A stretch of 39,113 bases of DNA from Acidobacteriota bacterium (GCA_026706755.1 JAPOYG010000567.1:1-39113), one strand, 5' to 3'. Shown: positions 7,961 through 16,375, counted from the first letter of the stretch. A program made the numbers and translations. Notes: a model not told the origin generated them from the letters alone.

Positions 7961-10788
7961 TAGTTGCCGGCTCGGAGGGGGCTCGGCCCACCCCGGAAGG
8001 TGAGCAGGTAGTCGCGGATGGCCTCCATCTGGCGCTCCCCGTCCTGGCCGAACTGCGGGTAGAACGACCCCGGCAACTCCGTCCAGAGCATGGGCATCCG
8101 GGTGCCGGGCTGGATGGCGAGCGGCTCCCGCAGCCAGTCGAGAATCCAGTCGGGCTGCAGGCGCTCGGACGCCATGCGCAGGTCGGGCGCGAGGTTGTCC
8201 GTCGGCTGATCGGCCGGAATCGTGTCGAGCACGTGACACTGCTGGCAGCGCAGCAGATCGAACAACTCCCGCCCTTCCGGCGGCACCTGCGCCAGGGTCA
8301 CCGGATCGTGCGTGCGGAACGGCCCGACGACGTCCGAGATGGCCGCGAAGTAGTCGAGCGCGACGTTCCAGTGCTGGTCCTCGAGGCCGAAGCTCGGCAT
8401 GCGGACGTCGAGCCACGGCCGGATCGTGATCGGCTCCCGGAAGAACGCGTAGAGCCATTCCGGCCGGACCTTGGCTCCCTCCGGCGTCAGCATGGGGGGC
8501 GCCAGCGACGGATCGTCGAGCAGGTCGACGTAGTCGCCGCCGTCCGCCTCGATCTCGTGGCAGCCGACGCAGTTCCGCCTCCGGACCAGGTTGCGTCCCT
8601 CCCGCAGCGCATCGTGACGGGCCGACCGGGGAACCTGGGCAGCCAGCGGCTGCACGTCGGTCTGGAAGCTCATGATGGCCGTCGCGAAGAGCGTGACCTC
8701 CTCTTCGCTCATGCCGAAGTCGGGCATCCGCAGCTTCTCGAGCGGCTGCAGCACGCGGCTGCGATCGAACGCCCGCGGGTCGCGCATCTTCTGCTTGAAC
8801 CACTCGATCTTCGTGTGCGGAATGTCGTGCACGAAGGCGAAGTCGAGCAGCGCCAGGAGCTTGCTCCCCTGCTCCGAGAGCTCGATGCCGATCGGCTGCG
8901 TCTCCTCGAACCCGGCGATGTCGTGACAGCCATAGCAGCCGTAGCGCCCGATGACGCGCCGCCCGAGGTCGAGCTGCCGCTCCTCGACCGACATCCCGGC
9001 GACGAGCTCCTCCGCCTCCGCCGTCGGCAGGACGGAGCGGACGTAGTCCAGGAGCACGTCGCCGACCTCGCCGTCCTCGTAGGTGGCCTCCGCCGGCCGT
9101 CCCGCGGAGCCGGTGAGACCCTCCAGGTAGGCCGCCACGTCGGCCACTTCGCGGTCCGTCAGCCGCAGGTCCGGCATGAACGTCTCGCTGCTGAAGTGCC
9201 GCGGATCGCGGACCCAGTCGAAGAGCCACTCGTAGCTCACCTTGTCGCCGATGCTCTGCAGCGGCTGCCCGAACGTGCGTCGCGGACCGGCTTCGAGGCG
9301 TGACTCGTCACCGACGATGTGGCAGGCGAGGCAGCCCACCGACGCGACGATCTCCTCGCCGCGGGCCGGGTCGCCGCGCGGCGGGCGCCGCACCGCGAAC
9401 TCGTGGTCCTCGGAGTTGGCGAACAGGTAGGCGACCACCGAATCGATCTCGACCTCGCTCCGGCGGGCGTCCTCCGGCGAGTCGGTGTTCGAGTTGTACC
9501 ACACGCGCGGCATCCAGGTGCTGGGCTTCACCGCCCGCGGGTCGCGGATCCAGTCCGCGACCCACTCCGGCGTGAGCTTCGCCCCGATGCGCGTCAGGCT
9601 CGGCCCCGGCTTGCGCAGGCCGTCGAAGCCGCGGGTCCGGTGGCAGGCGTAGCAGCCGGCCCGTTCGTAGAGGCCGTAGGCGACGTTGAGGTTGGCGGCC
9701 TCGGGCACGTACACGGTGTCCTTGTGGCACCTGGCGCACGAGGCCTCTGTCATCTCCGTCGGCAGCATCGGGTAGTCCCACAGGTGGGGCACTGCCCAGT
9801 CGTACTCCTCTTCCCAGCGATGCGTCTGCTCGTCCCCCGTCGGCGTGTGCGACGAGTGGACGAAGCCGACCGACTGCGCCATGCCGTCGTGGCAGACCGA
9901 GCACCCCGTGGAGCCGATCGGATGCGGCGACGCGCTCCCGACGTAGGTTTCGAGGTTGGAGTGCGTCCGGAACGGTTGCGGGTAGTCCTCGAAGCCTTCC
10001 CGGTCGATCGCCAGATGGCAGGTCTGGCAGCGGTCCATCTTCGGCACCCGCGTGAAGTTCACGTCGTCGACGACGTTCGGCGTGATGGTCTGCTGGACGG
10101 TCAGCGTCGGGGCCATGAAGTCGAGCAGCGGCGCGTTCAGCAGGTAGTCGTTGACGAAGTCCACCTCGAGGTCGACGAGGAGCGCCTCGAGGCGCGTCGT
10201 CTCGGCCGTGATCTCCCGGATCTCCGCGTCCGCGTCGCTGACGCCTCCCGTGAACTCGCGAATCTGCTCGCGAAGACCGTCCCGGTCGGCGGTGAGGCGC
10301 TCCACCTCGAGCCCCAGCTCGACCCAGCGCTCGTACATCGCGTCGATCTCGGGGCGCAGCCCCTCCGCCTCCTCGGGGTGCTCCGCCTGCACCTCCTCGA
10401 AGGCGTAGCGTTCGACGTCGTAGTCCGCCTTCTGGAAGTTGAAGTTCTGGTTGGCGAGATAGAGCTCCGCCTCCACGTCCTCGAGCTGGCTCTGGAGCTC
10501 GTCCACGCGCTGCCGGTTCAGCAGCAGGGTCTGCTCGGCCTCGGCGCGCTGGGCGCGCAGCTCCTCGAGGCGCCCCTCGTCGACCGCCTCCTGCGCCGCA
10601 TCCAGGTTGAGACGCGTGACCTCCGATTCGAGCAGCACGAACTGCCGCTGGTAGCCCTTCCACTCGCGGTCGTAGTCGTCCCAGATCATCCAGATGCTGG
10701 TCAGGAACAGAAACAGACACGACGCGGCGAAGACGACGTTCAGGAAGTCGACGTTGTAGGCGTGTCCAACGCTCTTTTTGTCAGCCAT
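7960..10788 (-). CDS. Membrane-anchored coiled-coil octaheme cytochrome c of a Rieske/cytochrome b complex
   Basis: 942 aa; N-terminal TM (FLNVVFAASCLFLFLTSIWMIW), charged helical segment about aa 40-210, eight CxxCH motifs (CQTCH, CSVCH, CARCH, CYACH, CLACH, CYGCH, CVGCH, CQQCH); co-directional with cytochrome b/Rieske genes. Confidence 0.93.
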   Translation of the reverse strand: MADKKSVGHAYNVDFLNVVFAASCLFLFLTSIWMIWDDYDREWKGYQRQFVLLESEVTRLNLDAAQEAVDEGRLEELRAQRAEAEQTLLLNRQRVDELQSQLEDVEAELYLANQNFNFQKADYDVERYAFEEVQAEHPEEAEGLRPEIDAMYERWVELGLEVERLTADRDGLREQIREFTGGVSDADAEIREITAETTRLEALLVDLEVDFVNDYLLNAPLLDFMAPTLTVQQTITPNVVDDVNFTRVPKMDRCQTCHLAIDREGFEDYPQPFRTHSNLETYVGSASPHPIGSTGCSVCHDGMAQSVGFVHSSHTPTGDEQTHRWEEEYDWAVPHLWDYPMLPTEMTEASCARCHKDTVYVPEAANLNVAYGLYERAGCYACHRTRGFDGLRKPGPSLTRIGAKLTPEWVADWIRDPRAVKPSTWMPRVWYNSNTDSPEDARRSEVEIDSVVAYLFANSEDHEFAVRRPPRGDPARGEEIVASVGCLACHIVGDESRLEAGPRRTFGQPLQSIGDKVSYEWLFDWVRDPRHFSSETFMPDLRLTDREVADVAAYLEGLTGSAGRPAEATYEDGEVGDVLLDYVRSVLPTAEAEELVAGMSVEERQLDLGRRVIGRYGCYGCHDIAGFEETQPIGIELSEQGSKLLALLDFAFVHDIPHTKIEWFKQKMRDPRAFDRSRVLQPLEKLRMPDFGMSEEEVTLFATAIMSFQTDVQPLAAQVPRSARHDALREGRNLVRRRNCVGCHEIEADGGDYVDLLDDPSLAPPMLTPEGAKVRPEWLYAFFREPITIRPWLDVRMPSFGLEDQHWNVALDYFAAISDVVGPFRTHDPVTLAQVPPEGRELFDLLRCQQCHVLDTIPADQPTDNLAPDLRMASERLQPDWILDWLREPLAIQPGTRMPMLWTELPGSFYPQFGQDGERQMEAIRDYLLTFRGGPSPLRAGN

Positions 10789-10798
10789 GGGTGTGCGG

Positions 10799-11875
10799 CT
10801 AGATGTTGAAGAAGTACTCGGGGATCGAGACGACGTATTTCAGGTTGAACACCCACCGGGTCAGCATCTTGACCGGCAGCGACAGCATCATCAGGAACAG
10901 CACCACCGTCACGTAGAAGCGCGTCGCGCCGAGCTTCTCGTAGTAGTTCCGGAAGACCGTCCGGGCGAGGATCACCGGCAGCGCGAACACGTATCCGAGC
11001 GTGAGGAGGATCCCGACGCTCTCCCGGAGCAGGATGTTGTCGGGAAGCGACTGGCCGAGCCCGCGCACCCACACGTAGTCGGACAACTGCACGTTGGTGA
11101 GCGCCTCGAGCTTGTGGACGTCCCAGTACTCGAACGGCCCGAAGAAGTTCCAGTTCGGGCCCCGGAGGAAGGTGCCGAGGACGATGAGCGACGACCAGAG
11201 GACGACGAACCCGAAGAGGAAGATGACGATCTCGGCCTTGCGCTCGTTGAACGTGTAGTAGCCGTTGCCCTTCGGGTTGGTGTCGATGTACGGGATGGCC
11301 ATCAGGCCGACGATGATCAGGCTGGGCAGCACGACGCCGGCCAGCCAGGGGTCGAAGTAGACCAGCATCTCCTGGAGGCCCAGGAAGTACCAGGGGGCCT
11401 TCGACGGGTTCGGTGTGGCAGCGGGATTGGCCGGTTGCTCGATGGGAGCCTCGAGCCCGATGGACCAGACGACGAGGATGGCCGTGCAGAGGATCAGGGA
11501 GATCAGCTCGGTGTACACCAGGTCCGGCCAGACCCAGACCCGATCCGACTCCTGCTTCTCGATGACGTCGTCGCCCGCCGCCATCCGCTCGTCGTTGCGC
11601 ACGGCCTCGCGCATCGAGTACCAGGTGAAGAAGATCACCAGGAAGATGAGCGCCACGATCGGCACGTTGTCGGGCTTCGCGATGATCAGCACGAAGTTCT
11701 CGTCGAAGAGCCCGAAGGCGAAGAAGACCGCGAGCACCGCCATCAACCCGTAGCCGACGGCGTTCCTGGCGAAGATCTCCCGCTTCCAGACGATGAGGGC
11801 GAGCGCGACGACCGAGAGGAGGAAGAACAGCCTCGGGTCGGCGAAGATGTTGATGAAGCTCTTGATCGCGTCCAT
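10799..11875 (-). CDS. Cytochrome b C-terminal part / subunit IV-like protein with N-terminal membrane extension
   Basis: 358 aa; ATPNPSKAPWYFLGLQEMLVYFDPW is the subunit IV/cytochrome b C-terminal (PEWY-type) motif; multiple predicted TM helices; additional hydrophobic helices before it. Confidence 0.9.
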   Translation of the reverse strand: MDAIKSFINIFADPRLFFLLSVVALALIVWKREIFARNAVGYGLMAVLAVFFAFGLFDENFVLIIAKPDNVPIVALIFLVIFFTWYSMREAVRNDERMAAGDDVIEKQESDRVWVWPDLVYTELISLILCTAILVVWSIGLEAPIEQPANPAATPNPSKAPWYFLGLQEMLVYFDPWLAGVVLPSLIIVGLMAIPYIDTNPKGNGYYTFNERKAEIVIFLFGFVVLWSSLIVLGTFLRGPNWNFFGPFEYWDVHKLEALTNVQLSDYVWVRGLGQSLPDNILLRESVGILLTLGYVFALPVILARTVFRNYYEKLGATRFYVTVVLFLMMLSLPVKMLTRWVFNLKYVVSIPEYFFNI

Positions 11876-11971
11876 GTCGTCGTACCTGCAACGCCGGCGG
11901 ACCGCCGCCGGCCCTGTGTCTCCCCTCGGACCGCTATCTAGCCCGCCATTCGTGCTACCGCGCGGACCTTG

Positions 11972-12787
11972 CTAGAGCGGCCCCGAGATGCCGCCGTCCT
12001 TCCGCACGCGCCAGAAGTGGACCGCCATCAGGAAGCCGATGGCGAGCGGCAGGGCGACGCAGTGGAGGACGTAGAAGCGCAGCAGCGCCCCCTCCCCGAC
12101 GAACGTCCCGCCCAGCAGGGCGAAGCGGGCGTCGGCGGCGGCGTGAATCAACTGCACGTCGCCCAGCGCCAGCAGCGACGCCCCGGGCCCCTCGTAGCCC
12201 AGGAAGGGCGTGGCGCGCGCCATGTTCGAGCCGACGGTGATCGCCCAGATGGCCAACTGATCCCAGGGCAGGAGATAGCCGGTGAACGAGAGCAGCAGCG
12301 TGAGCACCAGCATGATGACGCCGACGTTCCAGTTGAACTCGCGCGGCGGCTTGTACGACCCGGTCATGAAGACGCGGAACATGTGCAGCCACACGGTGAT
12401 GACCATGGCGTGGGCGGCCCAGCGGTGCATCTCGCGCATGATCCCGAGCGGGACGTGCTCCCGCAGGCCGACGATGTCCGAGTAGGCGTACTCGAGCGTC
12501 GGCCGGTAGTAGAACATGAGCAGCACACCCGTGAACGTCAGGTTCAGGAACAGGAAGAAGCTCAGCCCGCCCATGCACCACGTGTAGCGCAGGCGCACAC
12601 CGTGCTTCTTCAGCCGCACCGGATGCAGGTGCAGAAACACGTTCGACAGCATGACCAGGACCCGGTTGCGGTCGTTGATTGGCGCCGCATGCCGGAAGAC
12701 GGATGTCCAGATCTGCGTCTCGGTCAGCCAGTTCCAGAACCGGACGAGCGAGCTCTCCTGCGGTTCAATCGTCTTCGCGTCGGCCAT
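11972..12787 (-). CDS. Cytochrome b N-terminal part, cytochrome b6-like
   Basis: About 271 aa from [50 protein letters not shown] and [21 protein letters not shown] heme-ligand His pairs, [11 protein letters not shown]-terminus. Confidence 0.94.
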   Translation of the reverse strand: MADAKTIEPQESSLVRFWNWLTETQIWTSVFRHAAPINDRNRVLVMLSNVFLHLHPVRLKKHGVRLRYTWCMGGLSFFLFLNLTFTGVLLMFYYRPTLEYAYSDIVGLREHVPLGIMREMHRWAAHAMVITVWLHMFRVFMTGSYKPPREFNWNVGVIMLVLTLLLSFTGYLLPWDQLAIWAITVGSNMARATPFLGYEGPGASLLALGDVQLIHAAADARFALLGGTFVGEGALLRFYVLHCVALPLAIGFLMAVHFWRVRKDGGISGPL

Positions 12788-12803
12788 CGTGAGCGCCCTG
12801 TCC

Positions 12804-13481
12804 CTATACCTGCAGGAAGGCCTCGGGGTCGGTCCACTGCCCCAGCTCTTCCTGGAACTTCCTCGACTTGTCGACCATGATCTGGCCGTCATCGGCCAGG
12901 ACGATGCGGGCCCGCTCCAGCGGCCGCGGCGCCGGCCCCTCGAAGTTGATCCCGGTAGGCCGGAACCCGCTCCCGTGGCACGGGCACTTGAACTTGCTCT
13001 CGGCCGACAGCCAGTTCGGCGTGCAGCCGAGGTGCGTGCAGGTGACCAGCAGGGCGTAGAAGCCGGCCGCCTCGTGGTAGTCGTCGAACGCCGTACGGAC
13101 GACCCAGACGCCAAAGGCGTTCTTCCAGCGCTCGTCCACGCCGTCGCCGTAGTCGCCGGGGAAGCCGATCGTGAACTGCTGCGGCGGCTCGTTCAGCACG
13201 TTGGGGAACATGAAGCGGGCCGTTCCGCCCACCATGCAGCCGACGAACGACGCGGTGAAGGCACCCCACGCGAGGCCAATCCAGCCGCGACGCCCCATCA
13301 GCGGCGAGCTGTCGTCTGCCGCGGGGGCCGCCTTGCGGGGTGCCCCGCGGGCGGCGGCGGTTGTCGTCCGTCCCGCCAGCGCCGGGTTGGGCGCGGGCGG
13401 GGCGGCAGCCTTCGGCTTCGGCTTCGCCGGCGGAACGGCACCGGCGGGCGGCGGGTTCACGGGACCATCAGTCTCGGCCAT
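12804..13481 (-). CDS. Rieske [2Fe-2S] protein with Pro/Ala/Lys-rich N-terminal extension
   Basis: CTHLGC and CPCHGSGF cluster-binding motifs; single N-terminal hydrophobic anchor preceded by RR; start at MAETDG (13481), ORF could extend to 13520. Confidence 0.93.
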   Translation of the reverse strand: MAETDGPVNPPPAGAVPPAKPKPKAAAPPAPNPALAGRTTTAAARGAPRKAAPAADDSSPLMGRRGWIGLAWGAFTASFVGCMVGGTARFMFPNVLNEPPQQFTIGFPGDYGDGVDERWKNAFGVWVVRTAFDDYHEAAGFYALLVTCTHLGCTPNWLSAESKFKCPCHGSGFRPTGINFEGPAPRPLERARIVLADDGQIMVDKSRKFQEELGQWTDPEAFLQV

Positions 13482-13532
13482 CGTCGCTCCCTGCTCCGTC
13501 TCTCCTGTCGCGACCGGCAACGCACCGCCCGG

Positions 13533-14471
13533 TCAACGGATCGCCTGCGCCGCATCCCCGACCTGCCGGGGTCCGGATGCCAGCGCGTCCAGCGTTTCGA
13601 GCGCGGCGTTGCGGACCCGCAGGCTCGCATCGTTCTCGCTCAGCGCCCGGATCTGATCGGTCAGATCGCCCGACCCGAGCGCCGCCACCGCCTGCAACGC
13701 GCTCACCATCACCGCGGCGACGGGATCGATCGCATCCTGCGGCGTCGGCGCGAGCGTCACCATCCGCTCGACGTACGGCCGATCGATCATCCGCCGCAGC
13801 ACGGGCAGGCCGTCGTCGAGGCCGTGCCGCGCCAGCGCCACGGCGGCGTTCCACTGCACGTCGGCAACCGGGTCGTCGAGCGCGTTGCGCAGGGTGGCCA
13901 TGTGCCCCGTGCCCGGCAGCGCGCCGAGCGCATAGATGGACATCTTGCGCACCCCGGCGTCGTCCGCGAGATACATCGCTTCGATGTCGCCGATGGTGCC
14001 CGGATCGCCGAGCGAGGCGAGGGCCCAGATGACGCTGATCCGGACCTCGGTATCGGGACTGCCGAGCGCCTTCACGAGCTCGCCGGCCGCGTCCGGCGGC
14101 GCGTTGTTGAGCCGCCCGACCGCCAGGGCCAGGTACTGGCGCACGCGGGGGTCGTCGCCTTCGGAGTCGACGAACGCCTGCACGATGGCGGCCCCGATGT
14201 TCGGATGCCGGACCTCGGTCTGCGGATCGGCGAGCAGGCGCGACAACTCGAAGGCGGCTGGCCAGCGGCGCTCCCGGCCCCCCGTACGCACGTCGCTCAG
14301 AAATTCCTCGGGCGTTCGCTCGGTCGTCACCAGCGCCCGGAAGCCCCCGTAGACGAGCACGATGACCCCGACCACCGCGAGCGGTATCAGGAAGAACTGA
14401 ACCGCCAGCGCGGGGGCCTTTGCGAGGCGACTCGCACGCAGCCCGGACTCGCGCTCAACCAGCTTGTCCAT
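13533..14471 (-). CDS. Membrane-anchored HEAT-repeat protein
   Basis: N-terminal TM (ALAVQFFLIPLAVVGVIVLVYGGF) then HEAT-like alpha repeats (VRISVIWALASLGDPGTIGDIEAMYL, VRKMSIYALGALPGTGHMATLRNAL, VQWNAAVALARHG); directly upstream of the Rieske gene. Confidence 0.8.
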   Translation of the reverse strand: MDKLVERESGLRASRLAKAPALAVQFFLIPLAVVGVIVLVYGGFRALVTTERTPEEFLSDVRTGGRERRWPAAFELSRLLADPQTEVRHPNIGAAIVQAFVDSEGDDPRVRQYLALAVGRLNNAPPDAAGELVKALGSPDTEVRISVIWALASLGDPGTIGDIEAMYLADDAGVRKMSIYALGALPGTGHMATLRNALDDPVADVQWNAAVALARHGLDDGLPVLRRMIDRPYVERMVTLAPTPQDAIDPVAAVMVSALQAVAALGSGDLTDQIRALSENDASLRVRNAALETLDALASGPRQVGDAAQAIR

Positions 14472-14579
14472 TCGTACGTCTTTGGGGGAACCGCGAACGT
14501 GCCCAGCTGCGCCGCGATGCATGGCATCCGCCCTTCCGGAATGCCAATCCTGCACCAGCGATCGCCTGACGGGCACCGA

Positions 14580-14609
14580 ATAATACTACGGACGTGTCGT
14601 TCGCAGCAA
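14580..14609 (-). promoter_or_regulatory. Candidate sigma70-type promoter for the HEAT/Rieske/cytochrome b/octaheme operon
   Basis: Minus strand TTGCTG (14604-14609), 18-nt spacer, TATTAT (14580-14585), in the 209-bp gap upstream of the HEAT-repeat gene. Confidence 0.35.
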
Positions 14610-14680
14610 GGCGGGACGGGGACGGATCCGGCCTCCCGACGGGTGCCGCCCAGGGCGCCGGTCGGGCCTCCGTCGCGCGC

Positions 14681-14875
14681 TCATCGGCGCAGGAAGGCGA
14701 GGAGGAGGGTGAGCACGATGCTGGCCAGCGCGCAGGTGGCGAGCGGGAGGTGGAGCGTGACGTTACCGCGCCGCAAGACCAGATCGCCCGGCAGGCGTCC
14801 CAGCGGCACGCCCGCCATGAGCAACGCTCCCCCGGCGGCAAGGAGGAGACCGACGACGATCAGCAGTCGGGCCAT
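14681..14875 (-). CDS. DUF2905-family small membrane protein
   Basis: 64 aa, MARLLIVVGLLLAAGGALLMAGVPLGRLPGDLVLRRGNVTLHLPLATC...LLLAFLRR; GRLPGD motif and two TM helices. Confidence 0.8.
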   Translation of the reverse strand: MARLLIVVGLLLAAGGALLMAGVPLGRLPGDLVLRRGNVTLHLPLATCALASIVLTLLLAFLRR

Positions 14876-14905
14876 GCGCGTCGCCGGCTCCGCGGCGCAG
14901 ACTCC
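14876..14905 (-). repeat. Dispersed palindromic repeat, partial copy C
   Basis: Minus strand GGAGTCTGCGCCGCGGAGCCGGCGACGCGC; its first 13 nt (GGAGTCTGCGCCG) are identical to copy A and, as there, overlap the TAG stop of the upstream gene. Confidence 0.5.
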
Positions 14906-15321
14906 TACCGGGCGAACTCGACCCCTCGGAAGAAGAACGCGAGCTCCGCGGCGGCGGTTTCCGGCGCGTCCGACCCGTGCGTCGCGTTGTGCTCGATGGA
15001 CGTCCCGAACTCGTGGCGCAGGGTCCCCCGTTCCGCCTCGCCGGGGTTGGTGGCGCCCATCACCCGCCGCCAGCGCACGATCGCGTCGGAGGCTTCCAGC
15101 GCGAGCACGACCGCCGGGCCGGACGACATGAAGCTGGTGAGAGAGTCGAAGAAGGGCCTGTTCCGGTGCACGTCGTAGAACGCCGCGGCCTCTCCGCGCG
15201 TCAGTCGCACGAGGCGCATCGCCGCGATCCGGAAGCCCTCGGCCTCGATGCGCCGGACGATCGAGCCCACGAGGCGATGCTCCACGGCGTCCGGCTTGAT
15301 GATGGCGAGCGTCCGCTGCAT
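14905..15321 (-). CDS. ndk: Nucleoside-diphosphate kinase
   Basis: 138 aa; MQRTLAIIKPDAVEHRLVGSIVRRIEAEGF, MGATNPGEAERGTLRHEFG, NATHGSDA. Confidence 0.97.
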   Translation of the reverse strand: MQRTLAIIKPDAVEHRLVGSIVRRIEAEGFRIAAMRLVRLTRGEAAAFYDVHRNRPFFDSLTSFMSSGPAVVLALEASDAIVRWRRVMGATNPGEAERGTLRHEFGTSIEHNATHGSDAPETAAAELAFFFRGVEFAR

Positions 15322-15325
15322 GAGG

Positions 15326-16375
15326 TCACCGCAAGTCGTCCATGATGGCCTCGAGCACCGGCTCCGGCGGACGGACGCGCTCCTGCGGCAGGAACGCCAG
15401 CGGCTCGTCCACGAGATTCAGCATCTCGATGAAGTCCGGCTTCGTCGGCTCGACGTAGATGAGGCCGGTCGCGAACGTGCCCCGCGAACGCGTCTCCTGC
15501 AGGACCGACATCGCCTGCAGCTTGTTGCGCGGGTCGTAGTCCTCGGCGAGCTTCGTCAGGTAGAGCGTCGAGCCGTCGTGCAGCGAGACCTCGTGGGTCG
15601 TCCCGGGCTCGTAGTCGACGTCGATCTCCTCGAAGTACGGCACGAAATCGAGCTCGCCCAGCGGATCGTCGTGGCTCTTCGCGTACGCGTAGCTCTTGGT
15701 CGAGCCCTCGTGGTCGTTGAACGTGACGCACGGCGACAGCACGTCGAGCATGGCCGTGCCCCGATGGCTGAGCGCGGCCTTCAGGACCGCCGACAGCTGC
15801 TTCTTGTCGCCGGAGAACGAGCGCGCGACGAAGGAGGCGCCCAGCTCGATGGCCAGCGCGCACGTGTCGATGGGCGGCAGGTCGTTCACGACGCCGGTCT
15901 TCAGCGTCGATCCCAGATCGGCGGTCGGGGAGAACTGCCCCTTCGTCAGACCGTAGCAGCCGTTGTCCTCGATGATGTAGATGATGGGCAGGTTGCGGCG
16001 CATCAGGTGGACGAACTGCCCGATGCCGATCGCGCCGGTATCGCCGTCGCCGCTCACCCCTACGGCCACGAGCCGCCGGTTCGCCAGCATCGCCCCGGTG
16101 CCGACCGACGGCATGCGGCCGTGGACCGCGTTGAAGCCGTGCGCCGAGCCCAGGAAGTAGGCCGGGCTCTTGCTCGAGCAGCCGATGCCCGAGAGCTTGA
16201 CGACACGATCCGGATCGATGCCCATCTCGAAGCAGGCGTGGATGATGCGCTCCGAGATCGCGTTGTGGCCGCACCCGGCGCACAGCGTCGTCTTCGTGCC
16301 GCGGTACTCCTGCGACGCCAGTCCGATGCGGTTGACCTTGCCCTTCCCCGCCGGCGGTGTTCCAACGGTCGCCAC
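15326..16375 (-). CDS. korB: 2-oxoacid:ferredoxin oxidoreductase, beta subunit (probably 2-oxoglutarate)
   Basis: LCAGCGHNAISERIIHACFEMGI, GDGDTGAIGIGQFVHLMRRNLPIIYIIEDNGCYGLTKGQFSPT (TPP-binding). Confidence 0.93.
   Translation of the reverse strand: MATVGTPPAGKGKVNRIGLASQEYRGTKTTLCAGCGHNAISERIIHACFEMGIDPDRVVKLSGIGCSSKSPAYFLGSAHGFNAVHGRMPSVGTGAMLANRRLVAVGVSGDGDTGAIGIGQFVHLMRRNLPIIYIIEDNGCYGLTKGQFSPTADLGSTLKTGVVNDLPPIDTCALAIELGASFVARSFSGDKKQLSAVLKAALSHRGTAMLDVLSPCVTFNDHEGSTKSYAYAKSHDDPLGELDFVPYFEEIDVDYEPGTTHEVSLHDGSTLYLTKLAEDYDPRNKLQAMSVLQETRSRGTFATGLIYVEPTKPDFIEMLNLVDEPLAFLPQERVRPPEPVLEAIMDDLR

Noticed and set aside
6119-9229. 1036-aa minus-strand ORF overlapping apbE, pncA and the octaheme cytochrome
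   Set aside because: Out of frame with the CxxCH protein and antisense to apbE/pncA; low-complexity shadow ORF.
7876-10809. Long plus-strand ORFs (475 and 496 aa) opposite the octaheme cytochrome
   Set aside because: Shadow frames of a GC-rich gene; no domain signature or start signal.
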